Source: Pseudomonas sp. S35 (GTDB lineage Bacteria; Pseudomonadota; Gammaproteobacteria; Pseudomonadales; Pseudomonadaceae). Taken from it: DNA of 64,000 nucleotides. A program made the translations under genes and the position numbers. The stretch spans positions 4,402,001-4,466,000 of the forward strand of contig NZ_CP019431.1 in assembly GCF_009866765.1 (NCBI RefSeq), in the 5' to 3' direction. Positions 29,247 to 37,441 of this stretch are shown here, one piece after another. Under the pieces are notes generated by a model. It worked only from the letters and a program-made list of their open reading frames with translations, searched no databases and was not told where the DNA came from. Within the stretch, counting starts at the first letter, position 1. Every line of letters begins with the position of its first letter.

Positions 29247-29382
29247 TTGTGGTGAGCGGGCTTGCCCCGCGCTGGGCTGCGAAGCAGCCCCACTAAGACC
29301 GCCGCGATTCTTCAGCAAAACCTCAGCGCATGGTTCGGGGGCCGCTTCGCAGCCCAGCGCGGGGCAAGCCCGCTCACCACAA
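29247..29382. repeat. REPIN B (136 bp), tandem duplicate of REPIN A
   Basis: Essentially identical to 28941-29076, 306 bases away, with duplicated flanking sequence on both sides. The flank includes a copy of the end of the downstream acetyltransferase gene (29165-29182 matches 29436-29453). Confidence 0.88.
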
Positions 29383-29437
29383 CGAGCCCGGTGCGCACAA
29401 CAGGCCTGCTCATCACAAATGCCCAGTGACCACAGCC

Positions 29438-29926
29438 CTATAAATGCCGCTGCATATGCGTCGTGCGCCACACTGGATCGTCCTCGACATCCACAATTTC
29501 AAAGCCTTGCCGCCCCCAAAAATCAATCGCACCCGGCAGGAACGGGTGGGTATGCAGGTACACCACGTCCACGCCATCCGCCCGCGCCGTGGCCTCTAAT
29601 GCGCGATAGAGCTGCCCCGCCAGACCAAAGCGGCGAAAGGCCGGGCGTACAAACAGGCGTACCACTTCCACGGTCTTGCGGCCCTGGTAATTGAGCTGCG
29701 AAAAGCGGTTGTCGTAAGGCAAATAACCGATGGCTGCGACGATCTGATCGTCATCGCAAGCGACCAGAAAATGCCCGTCGCCCTGAAGGTAAGTGGCTTC
29801 AAATTGCGCCAGGTCAGCGGGCATGCCCGTGGCGCTGAGCTTGGGAAACAGCTCGGCGCGAGCCGCCAGGACGAAGGCCAGTACCTCGGGAATCTCAGCA
29901 ACGGTGACCGTCTGGATGTTCATCAT
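29438..29926 (-). CDS. GNAT-family N-acetyltransferase
   Basis: 162 residues with the acetyl-CoA fold. Beta-4 and motif A read EVVRLFVRPAFRRFGLAGQLYRAL, the R/Q-x-x-G-x-A loop variant, with late motif B IDFWGRQGFEIVD. The substrate is unknown. Two adjacent ATGs (29926, 29923) are possible. The 3' tail is partly copied into the upstream tandem repeat. Followed on the left by REPINs, so it is transcribed alone. Confidence 0.85.
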   Translation of the reverse strand: MMNIQTVTVAEIPEVLAFVLAARAELFPKLSATGMPADLAQFEATYLQGDGHFLVACDDDQIVAAIGYLPYDNRFSQLNYQGRKTVEVVRLFVRPAFRRFGLAGQLYRALEATARADGVDVVYLHTHPFLPGAIDFWGRQGFEIVDVEDDPVWRTTHMQRHL

Positions 29927-29967
29927 TCACTTACTCGTTGGTAGCGCAGGTACCCGTATCGGGCCGG

Positions 29968-30849
29968 TCATGCATCCTCCAGCCTGTCGCGCAAAAACTC
30001 GATAAAGCGTTGGGTTTTCGCCGGCAGCAGGCGCGTCTCGGTCAGGGCATAGACCGAGACCGGCGAGCCGTGCCAGTCGGGCAACACCCTGCACAGGGTG
30101 CCACTGGCAACGTCTTGCTCGGCAATACCCTCGGGCAGCATCGCAATGCCCAGGTCCAACGCGGCCAAGCGCCTGAGCATGCCCACGCTATTGAGCTCAA
30201 ACCGCCCGCCCACATCGACTTCCACCGTATCCGCCCCCGATGCCAACCACCATTGATGCGCCCTTGAGCCGCGCATGCGCAAACATTCGTGATGCACAAG
30301 GTCTGCCGGTTGCGCAGGCCGGCCGGCGCGTTCCAGGTACTGGGGCGAGGCGTACAGCGCTCGGCGCATGCTCGCGAGTTTGCGCGCGATCAGGTTCGAA
30401 TTGGCGGGCTCGCCCATACGAATGACCACGTCCACTGGATCGCTGATCAAGTCGACCTGGCGCGGTGTCAAATCGAGTTCGAACGTGATGCCAGGATGCA
30501 ACCGGGAGAACTCGGCGATCAACGGCGCAAGGTAAACCAAGGCGAAATCCACCGGCAACGAGGCACGCAGCACACCACTGGGCCGGGCGAGCATTTCGCC
30601 GAGTTGCTCATGGGCCAGACGGGCCTCATCGACAATGCGCTTGCAGCGCTCAAAGTACAGCTGGCCTGCCTCGGTGGGCTCGATCTTGCGCGTGGTGCGG
30701 TGCAACAGCCGCAGGCCGATGCCTTTTTCCAACTCGCTGATGCGCCGGGACAATGTCGAGTTCGGCATGCCCAAGGTCTCGGCCGCGCGGCTGAAACTGC
30801 GGGCCTTCACCACCTCGACAAACAGCGCCATATCGTTAAGAAATTCCAC
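29968..30849 (-). CDS. LysR-family regulator divergent from the old yellow enzyme
   Basis: 293 residues. HTH: MALFVEVVKARSFSRAAETL then NSTLSRRISELEKGIGLRLL; C-terminal substrate-binding domain with LPVDFALVYLAPLIAEFSR. It belongs to the CrgA/YafC-like LysR subgroup by its N-terminal pattern (inference). It is divergent from the flavin oxidoreductase with 100 bases between starts, so regulation of that gene is likely, possibly in response to electrophilic enones. Confidence 0.9.
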   Translation of the reverse strand: MEFLNDMALFVEVVKARSFSRAAETLGMPNSTLSRRISELEKGIGLRLLHRTTRKIEPTEAGQLYFERCKRIVDEARLAHEQLGEMLARPSGVLRASLPVDFALVYLAPLIAEFSRLHPGITFELDLTPRQVDLISDPVDVVIRMGEPANSNLIARKLASMRRALYASPQYLERAGRPAQPADLVHHECLRMRGSRAHQWWLASGADTVEVDVGGRFELNSVGMLRRLAALDLGIAMLPEGIAEQDVASGTLCRVLPDWHGSPVSVYALTETRLLPAKTQRFIEFLRDRLEDA

Positions 30850-30949
30850 GGCATTATCCCATCGGTGAATTAGTCATTTCGCATTTAAGGGATTTATCCC
30901 GAAATCGGATTGATCAATCATAACCCCATCACTGATGAGGAACACCGCC

Positions 30950-32005
30950 ATGAATGCTCTTTTCTCTCCCCTTTCGCTCGGTCGCTACACCCTCGCCAAC
31001 CGCCTGGTCATGGCGCCGATGACACGCTCACGCGCCGACGACGCCGGCGTGCCTTCCGACCTGGTGACCACCTACTATGCGCAGCGCGCCACGGCGGGCT
31101 TGATCATCTCCGAGGGGGTGTTCCCCGACGCATCGGGCAAAGGGTATGTGCGCACCCCAGGTATCGAAACCGCCGAACAGGTGGCCGCCTGGAAATCCGT
31201 CACCGACGCCGTGCATGCCCAAGGCGGGCACATCTTCATGCAACTGATGCATTGCGGCCGGGTGTCCCACCCATCGTTGTTGGCCGACAACGCGCTGCCG
31301 CTGGCCCCCTCGGCGATTAAACCGGCGGGCCAGACCTGGACCGCGACCGGCCTGCAGGACTTCGTCACGCCCCACGCATTGAGCGTGGCGCAGATCGGTG
31401 GCGTGGTCGACAGCTACCGCCAGGCAGCGCGCCGGGCCATCGAGGCGGGTTTTGACGGTGTGGAGTTGCACGCCGCCTCCGGTTACCTGCCCGAGCAATT
31501 TCTCTCCAGCGCCAGCAACCAACGCGACGATCAGTACGGCGGTTCGGTGGAAAACCGTAGCCGCTTCGTGCTGGAAGTCCTCAAGGCGATGGCCGATGAA
31601 GTGGGCGCTGATCGGGTGGGCATCAAGATTTCCCCGCAGATGAACTTCAACGACATCAGCGATGCCAACCCGCAGCAAACCTACACCTACTTGGTCACGC
31701 AACTGCGCGGGCTGAAGCTCGCCTACTTGCATGTAGCGCTGTTCGGCGCGAGCTTTGACTACCACGCGGCGTTGCGCCCGTTGTTCGATGGCTGCTATTT
31801 GGTGGGCAGCGGGCTGACTCGGGACAGCGCCGACAGCTTGATCGCCGAAGGCAATGCCGATGCGGCGGTTTTTGGTAGCACGTTCCTGGCCAACCCGGAC
31901 CTGCCAGCGCGTTTTCGTAGCGGTGCCGCCTTGAATGTGCCCGACAAGGACACGTTCTACGCGCCAGGCGCCGAGGGTTACATCGACTACCCCTTCAACC
32001 ACTGA
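30950..32005 (+). CDS. Old yellow enzyme family alkene reductase (NemA-like)
   Basis: 351 residues, FMN-dependent TIM barrel. It shows LANRLVMAPMTRSRA, the substrate-anion pocket HCGRVSHPS, GFDGVELHAASGYLPEQFLS and the downstream NQRDDQYGGSVENRSRF typical of the family. It reduces activated C=C bonds or nitro groups with NAD(P)H. GAGGAA lies upstream of the ATG; an in-frame alternative five codons earlier is less likely. Divergent LysR regulator; a REPIN follows the stop. Confidence 0.9.
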   Translation: MNALFSPLSLGRYTLANRLVMAPMTRSRADDAGVPSDLVTTYYAQRATAGLIISEGVFPDASGKGYVRTPGIETAEQVAAWKSVTDAVHAQGGHIFMQLMHCGRVSHPSLLADNALPLAPSAIKPAGQTWTATGLQDFVTPHALSVAQIGGVVDSYRQAARRAIEAGFDGVELHAASGYLPEQFLSSASNQRDDQYGGSVENRSRFVLEVLKAMADEVGADRVGIKISPQMNFNDISDANPQQTYTYLVTQLRGLKLAYLHVALFGASFDYHAALRPLFDGCYLVGSGLTRDSADSLIAEGNADAAVFGSTFLANPDLPARFRSGAALNVPDKDTFYAPGAEGYIDYPFNH

Positions 32006-32014
32006 GCAATCCAC

Positions 32015-32150
32015 TTGTGGTGAGCGGGCTTGCCCCGCGCTGGGCTGCGAAGCAGACCCAATAAGACCGCCGCGATACTTCAGTAAAATCTAAGCGCTTG
32101 GTTTGGGGGCTGCTTCGCAGCCCAGCGCGGGGCAAGCCCGCTCACTACAA
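32015..32150. repeat. REPIN C (136 bp)
   Basis: Same subfamily and length as A and B (core with AAGACCGCCGCGAT), starting ten bases after the old yellow enzyme stop. Arms TTGTGGTGAGCGGG and CCCGCTCACTACAA. Confidence 0.87.
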
Positions 32151-32206
32151 CAAGCGGGCTCGCCACAACAGCCGGGGCAACACCAAGAGCGGGCTCAACA
32201 CAGAGG

Positions 32207-33142
32207 TCAAGGGCAACCTTTATAGCGGCCATCGATGCGCTCAGTGATCCACGTTCGGCTGTACGCCAACACCGCCTCCCCCATCGCCACCGGAAAATGG
32301 ATAAACCCGTGGGCCGATTCCGGCAGCAGATGGGCCTCGGCCTGGGGCCAGCGTTCAGCGATCAACAGCGTGTCATCTTTGAGCGGGTCCAGTTCACCGA
32401 CAAACATCAACGCCGGTGGCAAGCCTTCAAAGTCGCCATACAGCGGTGACAACGGCGCTTGCCGGCGTTCGTCATCGCTGATCCCCGGCGTGAGCATGCG
32501 CAGTGCCTCGACCATTCCCGGCCCGTCCAGCAGCAAGGTGTCCGGCCCGGCGTTGCGCACGCTCGGTGTACCGGTCAAATCGTAGACACCGTAATACAGC
32601 ACCGCGCCGCTCACACGCTGGAGCAGCTCGGGCCATTGCTTGAGCGCCAGCAAGGTCGCTGCCGCCAAATGCCCGCCGGCCGACTCGCCGACGACGATAA
32701 CCGGCAGGTCTTTGAACTCTTCATCACAGAGCAACCAACGCGCCGCCGCCAGGCAATCTTCCATCAGCCCCTCGACCGGCGTGTCCACCGCCAGCCGGTA
32801 ATCCACCGACACCACCGTCACATCGCACGCGTTGAGCATGCCGAGGTTAAGCGCGTCATCCATCTGCGCATTGCCAATCACCCAGCCGCCGCCGTGGATA
32901 TCCAGCACCACGCCCTTGGGCTTGCCGATAGGCCGCAAAATACGCACGGGCACACCGCCCACGGTGCGGCTTTCGGCCGGCGTTGCGCGCCTGACCTTCT
33001 GGCTCACGCGCAACAGCGCCTGGATCAAGCGCGGGGTGATGCGATTGCGGATTTTAAAGCGCGGCATCCAGGCGAGCTTTTGGTTGAAGCGGCGCATCTG
33101 GGCCAGTTCCGGCTCGCTGGCCGGCCAAGTTTGGTGGGCCAT
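32207..33142 (-). CDS. HSL-family (family IV) esterase/lipase
   Basis: 311 residues with the oxyanion-hole motif DIHGGGWVIG, nucleophile elbow GESAGGHLAA, acidic residue region LFVGEL-like FVGELDPLKDD and catalytic His in SAHGFIHFP. Cytoplasmic carboxylesterase on short acyl esters is expected. Its ATG overlaps the tspO stop by one base (TGATG), so the two are coupled. Confidence 0.9.
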   Translation of the reverse strand: MAHQTWPASEPELAQMRRFNQKLAWMPRFKIRNRITPRLIQALLRVSQKVRRATPAESRTVGGVPVRILRPIGKPKGVVLDIHGGGWVIGNAQMDDALNLGMLNACDVTVVSVDYRLAVDTPVEGLMEDCLAAARWLLCDEEFKDLPVIVVGESAGGHLAAATLLALKQWPELLQRVSGAVLYYGVYDLTGTPSVRNAGPDTLLLDGPGMVEALRMLTPGISDDERRQAPLSPLYGDFEGLPPALMFVGELDPLKDDTLLIAERWPQAEAHLLPESAHGFIHFPVAMGEAVLAYSRTWITERIDGRYKGCP

Positions 33143-33582
33143 CAGCGGTTATTGCGCAAGATCGAGAAATTCAACGCCGCCGCGACACACAGCCACGCCA
33201 GGTACGGGAACAGGATCAAACCGGTGATCAAATCCAGGCGCACCGCCAACACCACCATGGCCGCCACGGTGATCCACAGCAACACGATGATCACCATCCC
33301 GGCAAGCAGGCGATGGGCGCCAAAAAACACCGGCGTCCACAGCGTGTTCAAAGCGATCTGCGCGGCCCACAGCGCCAGCACCATTTGGCTGCCGGGGATC
33401 AGGCTAAGACGGTAACCGGCCCAGGCCAGCAGCAGGTAAATGATTGTCCATGCCACTGGGAACAGCCAATTGGGCGGGGTGAAGCTGGGTTTGACCAGGG
33501 ATTCGTACCAGGCACCGGGCTTGAAGATCACGCCGGTGCTGGCAGCGGCGGCGCAGGCGAGCAGGAAGATGAAAAAGGTCAT
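33142..33582 (-). CDS. tspO: TspO/MBR-family membrane protein
   Basis: 146 residues with five hydrophobic helices. Characteristic tryptophans and motifs are KPSFTPPNWLFPVAWTIIYLL, AQIALNTLWTPVFFG and FPYLAWLCVAAALNFSI. Members bind tetrapyrroles or cholesterol-like ligands and influence stress responses. AAGGA precedes the ATG. First gene of a two-gene operon with the esterase. Confidence 0.92.
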   Translation of the reverse strand: MTFFIFLLACAAAASTGVIFKPGAWYESLVKPSFTPPNWLFPVAWTIIYLLLAWAGYRLSLIPGSQMVLALWAAQIALNTLWTPVFFGAHRLLAGMVIIVLLWITVAAMVVLAVRLDLITGLILFPYLAWLCVAAALNFSILRNNR

Positions 33583-33686
33583 GGTCGGTCCTTGAGATCG
33601 GATGGAAGAAAGCCACGCATAGCATCAGTGACTCAAACCAGCGCCGATAAATTCAATGAACCACACAAAAATGGACTGCACGGCCT

Positions 33687-34250
33687 TCAATCCGTCGCCA
33701 CAATCCTCAGCCACGGCCACCGCGCCTGATAACTCCTGGCCTTCTGTGCAAACAACGCCGGTTCCGGATGCAGTGGGTTGATGCGCAACACTCCGTGCTC
33801 CACATCTGCCAACCCAAACGGCGCATACACCTCGCCGGTGGCAATCTCCAAGCCGATGCACGTCCCGGCCACCAGGTAACGATCCACGCCCTGCCTGGCG
33901 CAATGCAACTGAGGATACGGCCGGCCAAACCGCTGCCCATACCAAAGGTGAACCCGCGCCTGGTTCCTGACCTCCACATTCACGCCCAAGTCCTGGAACA
34001 ACCGCTCGGCCTTGCGAATCACCGCGTCCTCGGCTTCGTAGGACAGGTCGGTGTCGAAGTAGAAAACGTCGTAGTCCTTTACCCCCTGCGCAGCAGGAAG
34101 ATTGGACTGGTGATTCCACACTGCCTGGAACAGACAGCCCGCCGTGAGCATGCATTGCTCCACACCCAGGTCGGGCAAACGTGCGGTAATTTCGGCGTTG
34201 ATGGGGTTGGCCATGGCCAGGGTGAGCAAGGTGTCGACGGTCAATGTCAT
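33687..34250 (-). CDS. Nucleotidyltransferase-like protein (COG3575/DUF925)
   Basis: 187 residues with an N-terminal helical part, the DYDVFYFDTD acidic motif typical of nucleotidyltransferase folds (about residues 59-68) and a C-terminal half containing INPLHPEPALFAQKA and RWPWLRI. Members of this family are widespread and have no settled function. Stands alone; convergence with other genes is not seen. Confidence 0.82.
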   Translation of the reverse strand: MTLTVDTLLTLAMANPINAEITARLPDLGVEQCMLTAGCLFQAVWNHQSNLPAAQGVKDYDVFYFDTDLSYEAEDAVIRKAERLFQDLGVNVEVRNQARVHLWYGQRFGRPYPQLHCARQGVDRYLVAGTCIGLEIATGEVYAPFGLADVEHGVLRINPLHPEPALFAQKARSYQARWPWLRIVATD

Positions 34251-34318
34251 GGGGGTCCCTGATTTAATCAGCCCTGTGGCGGGAGTCGACTGTACAACAT
34301 CAGGTCTGGTGTTGAGGT

Positions 34319-34552
34319 TTAACCCTTCAACTCACTGGCGCGATGGCTCGCGGCATCGTCATAAGCCACATACAGCGACTCAGCGATTTGGCTCTTGATC
34401 GCCTTGGAAGCTTCCAACCCCAATACAAAGCCTTCTGCCTTACCGCCTGCGCGGTTGAGTTCTTCATGGGAGCAAGCGCCGGTGATGGCGTCGAGCAGCT
34501 TGGTGGCGTGCGGGCCGACGCCCTTGGGGAGGCTGATTTGGTCGATGGACAT
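34319..34552 (-). CDS. Small conserved-type protein, unknown function
   Basis: 77 residues, soluble, largely helical: MSIDQISLPKGVGPHATKLL then THGACSHEELNRAGG-like and LEASKAIKSQIAESLYVAYD. The ATG at 34552 has AAGGT at good spacing; the frame is open 27 codons further upstream without support. No domain recognised. It lies between the nucleotidyltransferase and the divergent periplasmic protein. Confidence 0.65.
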   Translation of the reverse strand: MSIDQISLPKGVGPHATKLLDAITGACSHEELNRAGGKAEGFVLGLEASKAIKSQIAESLYVAYDDAASHRASELKG

Positions 34553-34765
34553 GGGCGATACCTTGCAAGAGAGAGATCGGTAGCGCGTGGAACCACTGCC
34601 GGGGGTGGCATGGTAGACCGATATGCGCTGCAACGGGGTGTTTGCGAGTGAACCGGTTTGAAACTCCAGATGCCTTCGTCATGGCATTTCACTATCATGC
34701 GGCGCCCGGCACCGCTTCACCGCGCGTGCCCGCACACCTTATTCAATCAAGACCAGGGACAGGCA

Positions 34766-35917
34766 ATGCCGCCATTCAAAACACTGCTCGCCGCCAGCCT
34801 GCTGCTGATTTCGTGCCTGCCCGGCGCCGCCAGTGCCGGCCTGTACAGTTCTGATAAAAACAACTTCGGCATCCTGAAGACCAACCTCACCGACGCCAGC
34901 AAGTACCGCTACGCCGCGCTGGTGTCGACCAGCAGCGAAGGCGACGACTTTGAAACCCTGCACCAACTCGCACGCGTCTACGCCGAGGTCCTGGAAAAAG
35001 ACATGGGCGTACCCGTCGTCCTGTACAACGCTGACGCCCTGCGCCTGAAAAACATCGACACCTACCGCGCCTCGGCCATCGAGCAGATCCAGCGCAAAAA
35101 CTTCAGCGCCACCGCAGACACCTGCGCAGTGGCCAGCACCTTCCTGTACCCGTCCACCGTTTCCAACCTGCTGCGCATCATGGCCCCCGACATCGTCATC
35201 CCCCGCAACGACCCCGCGATCCATGCGCAACTGGTGGACGTGTCCAAGCACTTCCTGGCACAAGACCTGGGCGTGCTGATGAAAATGTGCGAAGCCTCGC
35301 CCTCACGCAAACAGACCGCCGCGTTCAAAGAATTCCTGGAAGCCCTGCAAAAAGAACAGCCCTACATCGCCAGCACCGCACGCCTGAGCCAGCACCGCAT
35401 GCAGGCCAACGCCGAACAAAACGCCGAAGACGCCCGCCGCGCAGACATCGACCGCAAGGCCCTCGCCCGCAAAGCCGAACAAGACAAAGCCTACCAAGCC
35501 GCCGAAGCCGCCCGCGACGCGAAAACCCTCGCCGACCAAGCCGCCGTACGCGAAGCAAAACGCCTCAAGGCCCAACGCGACGAACAAACCCGCCAACAAG
35601 CCCTGGCCGCCCGCACACCCGAACAAGTGAACCGGGACAACCAACAAAACGAAGACGTGCACGTGTGCTACAAATACGCCGCCATGAACAAAGTGGCCAC
35701 CGACGCCAACAACCAAGGGATGTCCATCGAACGCGCCGAGCAGGTCCTGGTGGATATGAGAGGCCTCAAAGGCCAGGATGCCGAAGACATGCGCAGCACC
35801 ATCCGCGTCGTGCGCCTGACCCACGCCAACGACACCCCCAACCAAGCCTTCACCGTCGAATACGACCGCTGCCTGGCACTGCGTGCCAAGAAACGCGCAG
35901 AAGGCTCACTAAACTGA
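34766..35917 (+). CDS. Secreted/periplasmic protein with a TolA-like Ala/charged helical middle
   Basis: 383 residues. A signal peptide (MPPFKTLLAASLLLISCLPGAASA) precedes a mixed domain at about 25-210, then a long Ala/Arg/Glu/Lys-rich helical stretch at about 225-330 (ARKAEQDKAYQAAEAARDAK), and a C-terminal domain with two cysteines (DVHVCYKYAAMNK and EYDRCLALRAKKR). The ATG has CAGGGACAGG upstream; the frame is open 36 codons earlier but the signal peptide fixes the start. Not recognised. The rod-like middle suggests a spacer across the periplasm (inference). Confidence 0.75.
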   Translation: MPPFKTLLAASLLLISCLPGAASAGLYSSDKNNFGILKTNLTDASKYRYAALVSTSSEGDDFETLHQLARVYAEVLEKDMGVPVVLYNADALRLKNIDTYRASAIEQIQRKNFSATADTCAVASTFLYPSTVSNLLRIMAPDIVIPRNDPAIHAQLVDVSKHFLAQDLGVLMKMCEASPSRKQTAAFKEFLEALQKEQPYIASTARLSQHRMQANAEQNAEDARRADIDRKALARKAEQDKAYQAAEAARDAKTLADQAAVREAKRLKAQRDEQTRQQALAARTPEQVNRDNQQNEDVHVCYKYAAMNKVATDANNQGMSIERAEQVLVDMRGLKGQDAEDMRSTIRVVRLTHANDTPNQAFTVEYDRCLALRAKKRAEGSLN

Positions 35918-36002
35918 CCAGCCCCCTGTGGCAAGGGCGCTTGCTCCATTGCCTACGCTTGCGTCAGAATCCGCCGACTTGTGCACAGGGGTAGCCGTCT
36001 CT

Positions 36003-36232
36003 AAGGTTGCCCGGTCGCCGACATCTCGGTGATCGGGTTTAGTAGCCTGAGTTTGGGTATCTATAAGTGCATGAGCGTCATCAATCAGACATCGCGTCTG
36101 TACTTGATGGTGGCTGTACGCAGGGCGCCTTCGGGCGCGCCGGCTTTAGATATCCACCGGTCTACTAACCTGCGTACAGCTGCCACCCACCGTTTAGTAG
36201 CGGGAAGTGGCGGCCCAATTCAGGATATCTTT
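36003..36232 (+). ncRNA. Structured leader RNA with three mutually pairable boxes, upstream of the DUF6124 gene
   Basis: About 230 bases of folded potential: CCGA-cat-TCGG-type hairpin at 36018-36030; CATCAA..CAGAC-atcgc-GTCTG..TTGATG at 36079-36109; a long stem pairing 36109-36124 with 36169-36187 (three-base bulge) capped by GCGCC-TTCG-GGCGC. Box A (36037-36046) and box C (36192-36201) share GTTTAGTAGC. Box B (CTACTAA, 36162-36168) can pair with either. The phase that continues into the next gene is open throughout. The layout recalls the seqA/seqB/seqC elements of P4-type phage immunity RNA. The RNA and its function are inferred. Confidence 0.6.
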
Positions 36233-36472
36233 ATGCTTAATGTCACACCGGATTCAACCACCCTCTTCACCGTCGCCCCCGACGCCAGCAACGAAACCCT
36301 CATCACCAACAGCTACGAGACCTTCACGTCCGTCAGCACCTTGCTGCTCGACTTATCCGAAGACCTCAACGGCAAACACCGCGACATTGCGCTGGCGATT
36401 CACCAACTGAGTGAATTGGGCGTACTCATGACCGCCAAATTGCTCGACCGCGAAGTGCCTCGCCCCGGCTGA
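36233..36472 (+). CDS. DUF6124-type small protein
   Basis: 79 residues: LFTVAPDASNETLITNSYE, then TLLLDLSEDLNGKHRDIALAIHQLSELGVLMTAKLLD, matching the C-terminal pattern of the Pseudomonas small-protein family DUF6124 (formerly DUF3077). It is shorter than usual at the N-terminus. AGGA lies seven bases before the ATG. Function unknown. The reading frame is open back to 36029 through the structured leader, so a longer product is possible. Confidence 0.72.
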   Translation: MLNVTPDSTTLFTVAPDASNETLITNSYETFTSVSTLLLDLSEDLNGKHRDIALAIHQLSELGVLMTAKLLDREVPRPG

Positions 36473-36756
36473 TACCGGGCCCTTCAATGCGCTAGCATCA
36501 ACGCTCGCCGCGTCGCTGTAAGGCATACAGCGATTCGGCGAGTTAGGTTTTGACAGACTTGATAGATGATCATGGCCGCGACCTATAGGAAGGGTAGGTA
36601 AGGAGTGAAATCACTACGGGGCCTACATGGTGAAGTTGTTAGCCGCTAAGGACCTGCTTCCGGCCAAAAGCGGACCTCAATGAGCAATACAAGAAGTAGC
36701 CATCGCGTAGATCTTGTCCCCTTGCCAACCAAGCACCGTGGAGATACTGTCCACTT
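36473..36756. other. Intergenic region before the attenuator
   Basis: 284 bases without a supported gene. A 20-base palindrome-like element CTGCTTcCGGCCAAAAGCGG at 36654-36673 recurs in similar form at 37482-37501 beyond the hydrolase gene. TTGCCA (36722) and GATACT (36743) are a weak, closely spaced promoter candidate for the leader peptide. Confidence 0.4.
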
Positions 36757-36816
36757 ATGAATCAGCTACGTATTGCCTCGACCACCACTACCACGACCGC
36801 CCGAGGCGGGTCGTGA
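36757..36816 (+). CDS. Six-threonine leader peptide
   Basis: A 19-residue frame MNQLRIASTTTTTTARGGS ending in TGA. Six consecutive threonine codons (ACC ACC ACT ACC ACG ACC, 36781-36798) end exactly in the first strand of a hairpin. GGAG lies 13 bases upstream of the ATG. The composition resembles the E. coli thr operon leader. Expected role: the ribosome stalls here when charged tRNA-Thr is low. Confidence 0.72.
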   Translation: MNQLRIASTTTTTTARGGS

Positions 36817-36885
36817 GAGGTGTCGTGAGCCAATAACGCACGAACTTCAAAGGCCCGCCAGTGATGGATAGGGCCTTTTCTTTTG
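36793..36885 (+). promoter_or_regulatory. Transcription attenuator (1:2, 2:3, 3:4 hairpins)
   Basis: Strand 1 ACGACC-GCC (36793-36801) pairs with strand 2 GGC-g-GGTCGT (36805-36814). Strand 2 GGCGGGTC (36805-36812) can instead pair with strand 3 GGCCCGCC (36852-36859), 8 bp with one G-U. Strand 3 region AAAGGCCC (36849-36856) pairs perfectly with strand 4 GGGCCTTT (36871-36878), followed by TTTTCTTTT. Antiterminator and terminator are mutually exclusive because both use 36852-36856. Located 38 bases before the hydrolase start. Confidence 0.78.
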
Positions 36886-36922
36886 CCCTTGTGTCGCTGG
36901 TCCAAACGCAAGGAAAAGCACA

Positions 36923-37441
36923 ATGCATGCACTGTTGATTCTCGATATGCAGGTTGGATTGTTTCATGGCCCAGATAAACCATGGGCTGGTGAGGCGCTG
37001 CTAAATACGTTGAATAGTCTGTTGAATAAAGCCCGCAGGGCCGGCACGCCAATTTTTCTTGCTCGCCACGTGGGGCCGCCCGGCTCGCCTATCGAACCTG
37101 GAAGCCCGTTGACGCAACTGGTGCAGGAACTGTTGCTGCAAGGCGACGAAGTGATTTTCGAAAAAAGCCGACCTAACGCTTTCGCCATGACTGACCTGGC
37201 CGATCGACTAAAGGCTTGTGGTTCTCAAGGCGTGGTTATTGCCGGAATGAAGACCCAGTATTGTGTCGATAGCACCTGCCGCGCCGCACGAGATCTTGGA
37301 TTCGATGCAGTGCTGATCGCCGATGGTCATACCTGCACTGACACTCCCGCATTGAAGGCCGAAAGTATCGTCGCTCATCACAATGCAACCCTGGCGGGCC
37401 CATTCTGTCGTGTCGTTCACGCTGAGGACTGGCATTTCTAA
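36923..37441 (+). CDS. Isochorismatase-family cysteine hydrolase
   Basis: 172 residues. The catalytic triad is visible: Asp in LLILDMQVGLF (residue 8), Lys in EVIFEKSRPNAF (about residue 79) and Cys in GMKTQYCVDSTCRAARDLG (about residue 114). Members hydrolyse amides or C-O bonds of small molecules such as nicotinamide or carbamoyl sarcosine; the substrate here is unknown. AAGGAAAA precedes the ATG. Expression should be set by the threonine attenuator upstream, which is unusual for this family. Confidence 0.88.
   Translation: MHALLILDMQVGLFHGPDKPWAGEALLNTLNSLLNKARRAGTPIFLARHVGPPGSPIEPGSPLTQLVQELLLQGDEVIFEKSRPNAFAMTDLADRLKACGSQGVVIAGMKTQYCVDSTCRAARDLGFDAVLIADGHTCTDTPALKAESIVAHHNATLAGPFCRVVHAEDWHF

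Noticed and set aside
36923..37441. Threonine biosynthesis gene behind the Thr leader
   Set aside because: The protein has the Asp-Lys-Cys triad of isochorismatase-type hydrolases and no similarity to ThrA, ThrB or ThrC.
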